A stretch of DNA of 64,000 nucleotides from Ostrinia nubilalis. Its lineage: Eukaryota > Arthropoda > Insecta > Lepidoptera > Crambidae. Positions 22,501 through 33,233 of the stretch are shown here, one piece after another. The notes beneath the pieces are model-generated. The model was given only the letters and a program-made list of their open reading frames with translations, had not been told where the DNA came from and ran no database searches. Both the position numbers and the translations under genes were made by a program. The first letter of the stretch is position 1. The number at the start of each line of letters is the position of its first letter. The stretch lies in the NCBI RefSeq assembly GCF_963855985.1, contig NC_087104.1, positions 682,001-746,000 of the forward strand. Reading direction: 5' to 3'.

Positions 22501-25500
22501 TCGGACTAGTATAGGCTAGGGTCTTCTATTTACTAAAAAGCCATAATTTTGTTGGGATCCGAATCAAGAAAATTCCACTAAAATTGAGTTTTCCGACACA
22601 GATAAACTGCTACTTCGAAGATGAGACGAAGAGTAAATACTCAGTCGACTGGGTGGACTGGGCCGTTGCGGCGCTCATATTTGCTGTCCTTGCCTTGAAT
22701 GTTGCAGGGAGTGTATATGACTATACCAGAGACGAGACTAAGCCAGGTACAACCAATTGAGTAAGTTTAGAATAACGATTTAGATGTGCGGCGGTACTAA
22801 GATGTGAGTGACTGAGTTATTTGCCCTGCTTCTTCTCAGCACTGGGCCATTAATTAAAATTTTTATTGCCATTAAATCTAACGGCTTCTGCACTAAGCAT
22901 AGCTAGTGTCGCAGTAGGTAGGTAGCCTTTTAGTTTTTACAACATGGTCTTAGTCTTTACTTTGTAGTCCCGATCCCGAAGCAGTGGTAGGACGTGTAAA
23001 GGTGCTTTTTAAAAGCTTGCAAAATTAAAATGAGTTTTATAAGTTTTTATGTCTGATAACCCTTCTCGTTCATTAATAAGTACCCAAATAATAATTCTAT
23101 AAATTCCTTTAAAGTCCATCACGTATGGCGCATAATCATTCTAGTATATTACAGCAAACAGATTCCTGCTGTCATTCTCGTGGAAGAGAAACTGGAAGCA
23201 GCTGATGCAGCCGCCGTCACCAGATCCTCGCGCAATGGAGCTGCAGTCACTCAATGGGATAAGGCAGGTTCCAAACATTCAAGTGTTTAGCTATTTTAGA
23301 CCATGTCAACCATGTGATAGGTAGGTAATAAGCACAGTCGGTAGAATCCTAAGCTACTTCTTAAAACCACAAAAGATTACTTTTTTACTCTTTAATACAA
23401 GAAACAAAAATAAACTTGCCGTTCCAAATTTCAGATTGCATAAGATTGGTAATTCATTTATGGGAAAATGTATTAAATTCTTTAATAAATTACCACAAAC
23501 TGTTGTAGAACTACCCATTCATAAATTCAAAGCACATATTAAAAGTACCTTAATGAAAAAGGGCTACTATAAAGTCGATGATTATTTAAAAGATAAAAAT
23601 GTTTGGGATACGTTACTGCCTAGCTCGCATAAATATTTATAACTTTGTACATTTTAAAGCATGTAAACCTTTGAAAAAGAGGCTGACAATAGTGACTGAG
23701 TTTCTTGCGCTGCTTCTTCTCAGCACTGGCCCATTTATTGTCCTGAAGCAGTGGTAGGGTTAATACTGGGACGTGTAAAAGTGCTTTTTTTAAGCCTATT
23801 TACAGAAATAAATGAGTTTTAATGAGTTTTAATGCAGAACAAGGCAAGTATTTGACCGCAATCGCACCTGCCTGATGTTAAGTGAGATGCTGTCTAGGAT
23901 GGTACAATGTATCTGCCCTGTAAGTGTACGGGAAAGACAACAGCAGGCAACGAATTCCAGTCTCTAGCTGTTCGCATTATGTGTAGACTGTAGAGTCATA
24001 TTTCCAACCAAAAAACTAAATACTCGGCCTGCTAAGTATAAACTCTCTAATCCACTAATAATATTCAACCCTTGTCCTCAGATTCTTGACCTGCCTCATA
24101 ATCGTATTCGTCCACGTGCCCATGCCAGCACACATTGCTCTTGAAAACCCCGACTTCATAGAAAAGGTATGTAGTTACTTGTCTACCAAATGGTTTTTTA
24201 TAGATTATCTTGAACGTAAATAAATATTTACATAAATAATTCAAAAGAATATAAAAAAATTCGACTTTGCATACACAATGTCGTCAATTTTTAGTATGAC
24301 GAAAGTTCATGGCATGGCACTTGAGCATGGCAGTCTTCTGGAAAAATCTAATAGGGTCTCTCAACAATTTCAGGGGTACGAGGGGAAGGACAACTATTTG
24401 ATTTATAACGCGAACACGACAACGCAGTCATTTTTCTTGATGTCAGGTTTGCTGCTGGTCTACAACATGCAAATATCAACTGAGAAGCAGCCGTTTACTT
24501 GGAGAAAATATATGAAGTCGATATTTTTGAGATGGACGAGGTAAGGACATAAGGAAGGAGGCAATTATAATAACGTCATGTGGTATTTGCCTAAAATAAT
24601 ATTTATTTACTCATTACAGACTGGCCCCGATGATCCTCCTCTCACTGGTACTGTCAGCTACTTGGCTGCGATTCTCAGCTTATGGACCACTTTGGCATGT
24701 AAGTGTCCATCACTAACTATCGACGATTTTTTGTTTAATTTTCCAAAGAAAAAAATACAATTTATGCAACTTTTTATGCGTTTCTTTGAACGAGAAAAAA
24801 AATACATTAACACACAAAAGGAACTACATTAAACATAAAAAAAGGAATATTTTCACAAGGACTTTGGTGGAATTCAGTAGTGAAATAAATGGACCGATGT
24901 TCAAAATCTGTCCATAAACAAAACAATGACATACTGGTTTTTTAGGAACAGACAGGAGAAGAAGTGGAATACTGCCGCAAATACTGGATTTACAACGCGC
25001 TGTTTATCAACAATCTCGTCGACGTCTCCACTTGCAATTTGCAGGCTTGGTATTTACTTTTACAGTACTTTTATTTTTACTATTATTCAATAGTTTCTTT
25101 TCTTCACGTGTGAAGCTTAAAGGTATCTCTATCTACGGAATCTAATCTAAATATATAAAAGGAGAAACTGACTAACTGACATATCAAGGCACAGCCTAAA
25201 CGGCTAAACGTAGGCACTTGAAATTTGGAAGGGACGTAGCTTAGGTACCGTAGAGGTGCACTAAGAAAGGAATTCCCGAAATTCCCACGGGAACGGGAAT
25301 TAGCGGGAAAATCCTTTTGTATGAAAAATCTAAACCGCATAAGTTAGACGCTTGAAATTTGGCATGCAGGTACCTTAGTAAACTTAAAGCTTAGTTACAA
25401 CAGGATATTGCAAAATTCCCACGGGATGGGAGTTAGCGGGAAAAAATATTTGTATGTAAAAATCTAAACCGCGTAAGACAGATGAAGGGGGTAAAACGGG

Positions 25501-28500
25501 ATCCACGCGTACGAAGTCGCGGGCGGCCGCTAGTAGGTACTTAGATAAATATTTCTGTACGTATGTTACTTTTTATTTTGGCTAGTCTGGCAGCGTAATT
25601 AATTTTTCTTTGTTTTTAACCTTTCGTAGCATTTGTTTTTTGTCGTCTATAAACTGTAACGTCCCCAGGTCGTCAGCCAGCGACTTCCACCTGCACATGA
25701 TAGGCTTGACGGTGCTTTACCTGGCGCCGAGCGTGGCGTGGCGGCGCGTGATGCTGGCATTGCTATACGTGGTGGGCCTGGTGTGGCCGGCTTACAACGT
25801 CATCACAAGAGACCTGGATGGCACTTTGATCGCCAAGCCAGAGTTAGTCTTATCAGTTATCATTTTATTGTGCTCCCTGTAATCACGGGTAGGCGAGTAG
25901 ATCTCGTTCTTCGCAATTGATGATATTTACTCACAAATTCACTTAAGGTCAATAGGGCACACTTTAGGACCTCTGTAATATCTCTACACTACGGATTGGT
26001 ATAAAATAGTAGCTGATCGCTTATGATTTTCGTGCAAAACTATGTCGTATTCATTCGTAATCTTCTGACTTCTTCAAAACTTGTGCAGTGGCGGAGAGTT
26101 GCCTTATTGTGCATAATTTCCCTAATTTGCTCGCACACGGGTGACCTCTTCGTTTTTCAGCTCTTTTCAGGTATAGCTATTATATTGCGTACATTTTCCA
26201 CAGAACAATTATGGAGTACTACAAGAATGACGAGACGTTCCACTACCTGTACAAGCGGACATACAGCAACATGCCCGTGTTCATCATCGGCATGACCCTC
26301 GGCTTCTTCATCTACGACTGGCAGAAGAGGAAGGTCACGACGCGGGACCACTCGGTATTGTCTACCTTTCTTCTATGGTGGTGATAACATTCAGCTTCAG
26401 CTTGCTAGAATCTTGCTTTGAAACTTCTAGAAGTTGTATGCTACGGGTTACTACGCATTCGGCGTCAACCAGATTTCTTTTTCCGTGGTAGTTAAGACAG
26501 CTTGAGCTTGCTAGAATCTTGCTATGATATAGCTAACACGTTTGCCAGCTATACAGAGAATCTGAAATAGAGGTTCTGATGTGTCCTAATAAAAGACGAC
26601 AAATAGAAAAAGCTTAAACTTTCGCGTTCCATTGTAATTAAAATATAGAATAAGCTTTAAACAATCAGTTTTTCAAGGAGATTGGGGCCTTCGAAGTACC
26701 ATATTTCATATCTTGTCACCATGTCACGTTTCGGGAATATTAACTGACAGAAGACATTGTTGCAGAAGTACCGCTACGCCTATTGGTTGTTGTTTCCGTT
26801 GATGGTGCTGGTGCTGCAATCCGGCGGGTACTGCTTCTACCAGCCGGGGCCGCCGCGCTCGCTGCCGCTGCGGGCGCTGTTCACGCCCGTCATCAAGCCG
26901 CTGTTCGGGCTCATCGTCGCGCTCATCATCGCCGGCGCCGTCAACAAAGTCGAAAGTGAGCACGGCTGGACACAGCTCTAGACACACAACACAAAGTATC
27001 AGTTGGTTCAGGCAAACGCTGATAAAGTCAAAGATGTCTCTGTTCGCTACTGATGTCAGTTTTCTTGAATTCTTTAAGCCCCAAGGCCTTAATAATGAAG
27101 CTCGCCGCGCTTCATTGCAAATCACAAGTACTCTTCTTGTATTATAGGCTAGTTTCCTAAAAAAATTTTTTTAGTCCGTCATGTTTAATATCCAAAAATA
27201 TTGGACACATATATTTTTATTTGACAATCTAACAAATAATTACATAGTTATGGTGCGTTGAAGTTCCGCACGACGTCACAACGTGCGGCACTTTTATGCA
27301 AGCATTGACGTCACAGGCCTCTTCTTATGAACTTTGGCGCGCTTTATCTCTTTAAATTTTCATTAGTTTGAAAAAGTGAAAAATACGTGTAGAGTATCTT
27401 TTGATAAGTTAACTGAAGGACTAATTAAAACTCTTGCTTTTTGACCCAGGCAACATCCCTATTTGGTTCTAACTTGTATCTGTTTTTTGTTATCTGATTC
27501 TGTGTGTTATATTTTAAGTTGGAACCAAATAAATGTTTTTCTTTCTTTCTTTCTTTTTTTAAACAGCCACGCCTTCCATGAGTTACTTAGCATAATATAG
27601 TCTGCAAAAGTAAGTTATGGACTAAGTAAGTCTACAATGTAGACCGTACTTAGTTGTCATGGTTGTATGCTTGTTGCAGCGTTATACCGCGGCGTGCTGG
27701 AGTGGCGCGGGTTCGTGCCCCTGGCCAAGCTGTCGTTCAGCATCTACACCTTCCACATGCTCGTGATCCGCTACGCCGTCGGCTCGCGCGCCACCTTGGT
27801 CCACATGTCCTACGTGCACGTTGTAAGTGCCAGTGTTTAGCTGATCTTCAACACAAAAAGATCGTTTGTTCGTTTCAGCCGAAAGACGTCCACTGCTGGA
27901 CAAAGGCTTCCCCCAAGCATTTCCACGAAGACCGATCCTGCGCCGCTCGCATCCAGGCACTTCCCGCGACTTTCATCAGATCGTCGGTCCATCTAGTGGG
28001 AGGCCTGCCCACGCTAGTCGCTACGTCTTCCGGCTCGTGGTCGCCACTCAAGATCTTTCCTGCCCCAGCGGCCATCAGCTCTACGACAACTAGATAGTTA
28101 CAAAAGACAATCACTTGTAGGTACTGTATACTTCATTTTGCATAGCCTCTGTATACAGAGGCGTGTCAAGCGGGTAGCATACGTGCTCGCACTAGTTTAG
28201 AATGGTTTGCGATTATTGGCGATATCGTGTCCGTGAGCGTTGCCCGAGCGCACTTTGTATGTAGATTGTCTTCTGCTCGAATCTATATTAGACGTTTTAC
28301 TCTTCCTTTTACAAAAAAAATGAGAAGAACAAATACGATTTAATTTATTTTCAGTTCCAGGAATACTTCGGCTACATGGGGCTGATCGTGATATTCTCAG
28401 TGGTGGCACACTTGTGCGTCGAGGCGCCCGTGAACCACCTCGTCAAGATGGCGTTCGTAGACCAGTCGGCGCCTGCGCAAGCGCCCGCGAAAGACAACAA

Positions 28501-28510
28501 AGCCGAATAA
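19599..28510 (+). CDS. nrf-6: Nose resistant to fluoxetine (NRF-6) type membrane acyltransferase, 14 exons
   Basis: Exons read from splice sites and frame: 19599-19674, 21698-21837, 22247-22429, 22602-22746, 23155-23263, 24082-24166, 24374-24540, 24620-24698, 24946-25049, 25669-25842, 26204-26354, 26766-26955, 27680-27822, 28355-28510. They join in frame to 633 residues. There is an N-terminal signal peptide (MELILFSLLVLFHQS), a cysteine-bearing extracellular NRF domain (about 30-145) with the YQHCLNQPNGVYCF block, then a first membrane segment near 151-170. A multi-pass acyltransferase-3 domain (about 210-610) follows. The RX10H motif of that superfamily is present as Arg218-His229. NRF-6 proteins are membrane acyltransferase-like proteins; roles in lipid or small-molecule transport are known in worms, but the insect substrate is not. 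Intron 5 appears to be GC-AG and splits the Arg218 codon. Introns carry RTE, CR1-like and Helitron debris. The reading is strong except for the 5' UTR. Confidence 0.93.
20003..20402 (+). mobile_element. RTE-type LINE 3' end in intron 1
   Basis: Plus-strand open frame with the C-terminal end of RTE polyproteins: LIRRLKVTQRAMERAMLGVS, IARRIAKIKWQWAGHIARR, SVGRPPTRWTDDL, then EAFVQQWTSFG and a stop. It ends in a short (GAAC)n tail (20385-20402), typical for RTE. It is 5'-truncated and lacks the reverse transcriptase catalytic core. Confidence 0.85.
20450..21056 (-). mobile_element. LINE 3' UTR fragment in intron 1
   Basis: Same family as 3507-3927 and 33234-34985, with the tgactt tandem tail at its 3' end (20450-20470). 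It extends further 5' than the 3.5-kb copy but contains no reverse transcriptase. Confidence 0.75.
21895..21933. repeat. Perfect 18-bp hairpin with 3-base loop
   Basis: GTAGGACACGTCAAAGTA and its exact complement are separated only by TCT. It lies 57 bases after the end of exon 2, inside intron 2 of the acyltransferase gene. It is likely the tip of an inverted-repeat element, but no flanking repeat was seen. Confidence 0.75.
22795..23050 (+). mobile_element. CR1/Jockey-like LINE 3' UTR piece in intron 4
   Basis: Shares 'gactgagtt...ctgcttcttctcagcactgg' and 'gaagcagtggtagg' with the 3' UTR at 23690-23770, interrupted by about 110 bases of other sequence. No coding part. Confidence 0.6.
23390..23850 (+). 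mobile_element. CR1/Jockey-like LINE 3' end with RT C-terminus in intron 5
   Basis: Plus-strand frame NTRNKNKLAVPNFRLHKI, FMGKCIKFFNKLPQTVVELP and a lysine-rich end, with a stop at 23640-23642. A 3' UTR containing ataaatgagttttaatgagt follows. The end is the same type as the minus-strand LINE at 33.9 kb (NKLAIPSFRLNKVF, FMGQGIHFYNKVP). 5'-truncated. Confidence 0.8.
25146..25533 (+). mobile_element. Helitron in intron 9
   Basis: Starts TCTAAATATATAAAAGGAG after an A-T junction and ends GGGCGGCCGCTAG before T. The 3' half matches the Helitrons at 8188-8682 and 54131-54764; the 5' end is different, so it is a distinct subfamily or chimera. Confidence 0.75.
27150..27560 (+). mobile_element. Retroelement-like insertion with (TTTC)n tail in intron 12
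   Basis: The 3' side reads ggaaccaaataaatgttttt followed by repeated tttctttc (27536-27556), as in a retroposon with its own AATAAA signal. A hairpin (ccgcacg...cgtgcgg, about 27267-27292) is inside. The 5' limit is unsure and no protein was recognised. Confidence 0.45.
27861..28083 (-). mobile_element. RTE-type LINE 3' end in intron 13
   Basis: Minus-strand frame with SVGRPPTRWTDDLMKVAG and EAFVQQWTSFG, the same family as 20003-20402 but in opposite orientation. A frame break precedes the SVGRPPTRW block. The tail shows gaaac/gaacg repeats. Confidence 0.8.
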
Positions 28511-28871
28511 ATACCAACAATGGAATATGTACGAGCCAGTAGCACGTACCAAATTGCGCGTCAGCATTTTACATTGTTTCATAAGTTCGCGTCACATCAG
28601 CATTTTTACTCATCAGTTCATAATTTATAATTTCATCAGTTCATGTTCGGTCATCGTTCATACCGTGCGCGTTCTCACTATCATTCTATCATTTAGCATA
28701 AGTATCAGTCTATCAATACAGTTATATCAGTTCATATCAGACTTTCATTCCTCTCTTCTATCAGCAACATATCACTCAAGAGCGTACAAACCGGACAGAA
28801 TAGGAGATGTCATGGAGAGGACAGAGACTTGTATAAAACAGCGATAAAAGCCTCTTAGTATCACATCACTA

Positions 28872-28877
28872 AATAAA
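28872..28877 (+). terminator. Polyadenylation signal of the NRF-6 type gene
   Basis: AATAAA lies 362 bases after the stop codon, at the end of a non-coding stretch with no repeat. It is the most likely 3' processing signal. Confidence 0.55.
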
Positions 28878-29192
28878 ATTTTAAGCATGTTTATTTATGG
28901 TTGTTTTAATGAAAGCAACTTACTTACAGTTATGATATTATGTTAGATACTAATTCGTAAAATACTGACTGCATAAGTACTTTTAAACAGCTTTGAACTT
29001 AAATATACAACGTAATGTAGCAGAGTAGCATACGCCTAGTACAAAAGACATCAACGCACCAGCATACGCGAAGTAGTGACCGAGGTCAGGCAATATTTAT
29101 TGAACACCAATTTCGATTTGATAAATTCCATCTATTACATATGTTTATGTAGAGAAAATATCACTTATCATTACAACTGCATTCCACAGCAG

Positions 29193-29346
29193 TATACAGG
29201 GTGGAATTTTGTAATGCCACCTGCAGGGAAAGTAGGTAGGTACATACTCTTAATACTGTAGGTAGAAAATTTTACTCAAAGGAAACATTCCTTAATTTAG
29301 GAAAATAAATAGAACTGAATTGCATTACAAAATTCCACCCTGTATA
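29193..29346. mobile_element. MITE, Tc1/mariner type, about 150 bp
   Basis: Inverted ends CAGGGTGGAATTTTGTAATG are flanked by TATA at both sides, consistent with TA insertion. No coding capacity. Confidence 0.8.
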
Positions 29347-29565
29347 GCTTGTTTGCCGCATCGTCTGTTCATTACAAAATAATTAATGAGACGTTTATTT
29401 TTAAAAAGTGAGTGCGAAGCTGCGACTTTTAAACTTGGAAGTAAGTGTCTAGACAAACCTAAAGAGGATTTAGGACGCTATTTGGATCAAATATGTAATT
29501 GATCAATAATGAATAATAAATAAATAAAAAAAAAAAAGTAAACAAATATCTTTAGTATACGTGTT
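29347..29565. other. Intergenic, A-rich tail
   Basis: Ends in aataataaataaataaaaaa (about 29510-29536), which resembles a retroposon tail, but no body could be assigned. Confidence 0.35.
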
Positions 29566-30992
29566 AGGCCAGTAGAATTAGATTTTAAATCGGAAATAAT
29601 TCCTACAAAAGATTTTATTGCTTTAATGGCTTCATTGGTTGCCCATTAAGACTCTCCTAGGTTTTCGACTTCGACGGAGTTGTGCTTAAGTGGTGGGGGC
29701 CCCCGAAAGGGGCGCATTTTAGGTTTTCCGGTTATACCGCGTAAAGGACTTGCCCTATCGAAAAGTGGTCTTCCTGACGGTTAAAGGGCATTTAATCCTG
29801 CATTAAATAAGGCCAAATTCATAATGTTTTGGACAAACCGTTCTCGTGGAAATGTTCGGCAAAGTAGAAAATATGTGTATAATTAATGACCCTCTCCACG
29901 TCCAATAGCTCGTCCCCCGTAGGCTCCCAGGCCTTGTAAAGGGTCGCCTTAACCAGCGTATCCCTGTCCCTGTGTAGGCTCACGAGTTGGATTCGCTTAT
30001 CCTTGTTCGTCCCAGCCGTTCCTTAACTGCGGTTGCTGCACCTCTTCCTAGCACTCTCCTGAACGACTTTGTGTTACCTAATGTGGCTGCCCCTCTTCCT
30101 TGTACCCTCCTGTACGATTGCATTGCTTAGCCATATGCCTGGTCCAAGGTTCGACGCCACAAAATCAACTTCGTACGCGTGAAAATAGTTTAAATACTAT
30201 TTTTCGTGCTTGCATCATTTTTCTTTACTGCTTCGCCTCTATTAGTCGTAGAGTGATTGTTTATATCCTATAGCCTTCCTCAATTTATGAACTATTCAAC
30301 AAAAAAATAATTATTTTAATCAAACTAGTAATTCTTGAGATTAGCGCGTTCAAACAAACAAACAAAAAACTCTTCAGCGTTTTAATATGAACTTGTTGTT
30401 GTTGATTTTTGGCGTCGAACCTTAGACCAGACATACGGCTAGGCAACGTAGTCGTGCAGAAGGATACAAGGAAGAGGGGCAGCCACAGTAGGTAACACAG
30501 AGTCGTTCAGGTGAGTGCCAGGAAGAGGTGCAGCAACCGCAGTTAAGGAACGGCTGGGACGCACAAGGATAGGCGCATCCAGCTTGTAAGCCTTGATAGG
30601 GTTACACTGGTTGAGGCGCTCCTTTTCAAGACTTGGAAGCTTGCGGGTAACGACTAACGAGCCATTGGACGCGGAGAGGGGCATTAATTATACACATATT
30701 GTCTACTTTGCCGAACATTTGCACGAGAACGGTTTGTCCAAAACATATGAATTTGGTCTTATTTAATGCAGGATTAAGTGCCCTTCAACCGTCAGGAAGA
30801 CCACTTTTCGATAGGGTAAGTCCTTTACGCGGTATAACCGGAAAACCGAAAAAGCGCTCTAAGCACAACTACGTCGAAGTCGAAAACCTAGGAGAGTCTT
30901 TATGGGCAACTAATGAAGCCATTAAAGCACTAAAATCTTTAGTAGGAATTATTTCCGATTTAATTCATTTTTGTGTTTAATTCTACTGGCCT
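29566..30992. repeat. 1.43-kb palindrome with coding-like arms
   Basis: Both ends read AGGCCAGTAGAATTA inward. The arms (about 590 bases, roughly 29566-30160 and 30415-30992) are inverted copies of roughly 90 % identity by eye, with a spacer of about 250 bases. Each arm contains two divergent short frames. In the right arm these are open: one on plus (30699-30980, 93 residues, with PSGRPLFDRVSPLRGITGKP) and one on minus (30439-30684, 81 residues, with a repeated TxVAAPLP motif). In the left arm both have stops. No family is recognised. It could be an inverted dimer of part of a larger element. Confidence 0.7.
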
Positions 30993-31517
30993 ATGTATGT
31001 TTTTAAGTTACCTTTCAAGAGAAGGTAAATCACGGAAATATAAATTGGACACAAAAAAATTTGTCCACGAAAACGCTTTAAATCTACCTACTGTTCAACG
31101 CGTGTGTAACTTTAGGGTGTCTAGGGGGTTACTTTATTAAATGCACATACCTTTAACAAATAGCAAATAGTGTGCAAATAGTATACGTTAAAAGGCTAAA
31201 AAGAAACCACGTAATTTAAGAAGACAGCTTAGGCATAGGCCAGCTGCTCTTTAACAATAAAATGACACTCAACATATCTGATTATAGTCTGGCGACTGAT
31301 TGCAGAAATCATTATCACAAAAAAAAAAATAGTATACGTTTGATAAACGAAACCAAAAGGAGTGAACGTGTGCGCGAATTTGAATTTAGAACGTTTCAAA
31401 AATATTCGCCGCCGCGTGCCGTGCATAATATCATTCCCCCATCCAATTACAATATTTTGTCAAAAGTTTATGAATTCTAAATACTACCCATGCAAGAGTC
31501 AATAGTTAGCTAAACTG
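30993..31517. other. Intergenic, no feature seen
   Basis: No convincing exon or repeat end. Short open frames here are unsupported by any recognisable motif. Confidence 0.35.
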
Positions 31518-31801
31518 CAGTGTTTTTCAACCTGTGGGTCGCGACCCCCTGGGGGGTCGCGAAGCCTCTATAGGGGGGTCGCGAGAGGTCGTAAAAACTA
31601 CTTCAGTAAAAAAAAATCTTTTAAAGACAGATAAATCCGAAATCTAATTATGCAAATGTTGTATGGATTAAAGTATTCGGTCCCTACAAACATCTTTGCA
31701 ACATTATAAAATTCATGAAAAAAAAAAGCGAACGGTCGGGGGGTCGCCAAAAATTTTTCATACTAGGGGGGTCGTGTCATGAAAAAGGTTGAAAAACACT
31801 G
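31518..31801. mobile_element. hAT-type MITE, 284 bp
   Basis: Ends CAGTGTTTTTCAACC and its complement GGTTGAAAAACACTG, with gggtcgcgacccc subterminal repeats, as in hAT non-autonomous elements. The flanks share agctaaa with a 2-base offset on the left, so the target duplication is imperfect. Confidence 0.8.
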
Positions 31802-32345
31802 AGCTAAAGTATCTACGAAGTTCATACCTTTTCTCCATGGCAGATGTCACGTACTTTGCCCGCGTCGCTCGCTTCGGCATTTCTCCGGGACTTTTCTATT
31901 GAAGTAAGTTACCGTTCATTTTGAAGTAACTTTACACTGATTTGTTTCATTTGCTTACACTTGTGCACTTCACGAACACTGAAATTGTTAATAATCCACG
32001 ATTTATTAAACATTTTACATAAAGATCAACACAATTTTTACAAATTATAACAAAAAAAACTGCTATTTTAACGTCACTTCACCCCCCGCCAAGAACTCCA
32101 AATTCAAGTCGGAGTTTCTTTTTTTAAAAATCCATTCACAGATTTAATAATTTATCATGGTGGTGAGGTGAGTGCCGTTTTGCTTGCAACTTTCGTTTGA
32201 AAAGAAAATTGTTATTTTGATTTAAATAATTAAAAATAAGTACCTACAAAGAAATAAAAACTAGAACTACTTAAGTAGTGTACCTATCAAGATATTTTTT
32301 ATTTTTATAGCATCATTATTTATCTAATATGATGCATAGCTTCAT
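31802..32345. other. Intergenic, no gene seen
   Basis: Nothing recognised beyond a small hairpin near 32093-32117 (aactccaaattcaagtcggagtt). Confidence 0.35.
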
Positions 32346-32530
32346 ACTAAGAGTAGGCGCACACCGTTGATTTTTAGTTGGCCGATATTTGTGCCCGATT
32401 TTAATTTGTATGAAGAATCGGCCAAATCGAATCGGCGTAGTGTGCGCACTCCCATACATGCCCATACTGATCAACTGCCCGACTAAACTATCGGCCGACG
32501 AAAAATCAACGGTGTGCGCCTACTCTTAGT
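32346..32530. mobile_element. MITE, 185 bp
   Basis: Inverted ends ACTAAGAGTAGGCGCACACC at both sides. The interior repeats tatgaagaatcggcc and its partners. No coding frame. Confidence 0.8.
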
Positions 32531-32534
32531 TGAC

Positions 32535-32680
32535 TGTTAGTTGGGCCCGATTCTTATTTGTATGAAGAATCGGCCGATACGAAATCGGTGTAACGGTCGC
32601 ACTTTCATACATCTCCATACTGATCAACAGCCCGACCCAACTATCGGCCAACTAAAAGTCGGTGGTCTGCGCCTGACCTG
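32535..32680. mobile_element. Partial second copy of the adjacent MITE
   Basis: Repeats the interior and right end of the element at 32346-32530 (gttagttgggcccgattctt to ggtctgcgcctgacctg) but lacks the left inverted end. Tandem arrangement. Confidence 0.7.
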
Positions 32681-32726
32681 CATCAGAATCATGGCAATTT
32701 CTGATGTAGGTCAGCGTTATCCATGG

Positions 32727-32930
32727 TAGATAGATAGATATTTATTTGCATCACCATAATGTAACATAGGATAGATAAGGATAGATAAATAAATTATCTG
32801 ACCTAAAAAATCTAACTTGCCCCTCCCTAGGCCAGAAGCTGGATATAACTTGCCCCCCTGTAGGCCAGAGGCTGGGTACGACCATGGTTGATTCCCTTTT
32901 ATCGCAATTTACTGTACAATTGTAAATGAA
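32727..32930 (-). mobile_element. Retroelement 3' end with (ATCT)n tail
   Basis: On the minus strand it ends tgcaaataaatatctatctatctac: an AATAAA followed by a tetranucleotide tail. It shares 'taggccagaagctgg' with 1711-1935. No protein part. Confidence 0.5.
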
Positions 32931-33233
32931 AGATTAATAAACAATGGATAACAATGTATTTATTACAAATATAAATTCAATGTAACTAAGTATATTTTTC
33001 CTTATTACATACGATTAATTTCATAAAATATCATAATAATATTACAAATAAATCAATACAGATAAGATTAAACTAGGAAGAACGTTATTTATTTAATAAA
33101 TTGCAACTAAATTGACAACTTTGTGACCAGCTTACATACTTATCTACGTTTTGTTTAGACAAATCATAACCTAAACTTGGCAAAGTGAAACTTAATATTA
33201 TGGAAAAATAAGTAGATTGTGCGTTACACGTTT
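32931..33233. other. Intergenic, no feature seen
   Basis: AT-rich, no exon or repeat terminus recognised. Confidence 0.35.

Noticed and set aside
23264..23267. Using the GT donor after GGCAG for exon 5
   Set aside because: It shifts the frame of exon 6, giving an early stop, and destroys the RX10H motif.
24278..24544. Open frame as a separate small gene
   Set aside because: Its conserved part is exon 7 of the NRF-6 type gene; the upstream codons are intron sequence.
29566..30992. Palindrome as an endogenous densovirus with terminal hairpins
   Set aside because: Long inverted ends fit, but no parvoviral replication or capsid motif is visible and the unit is only 1.4 kb.
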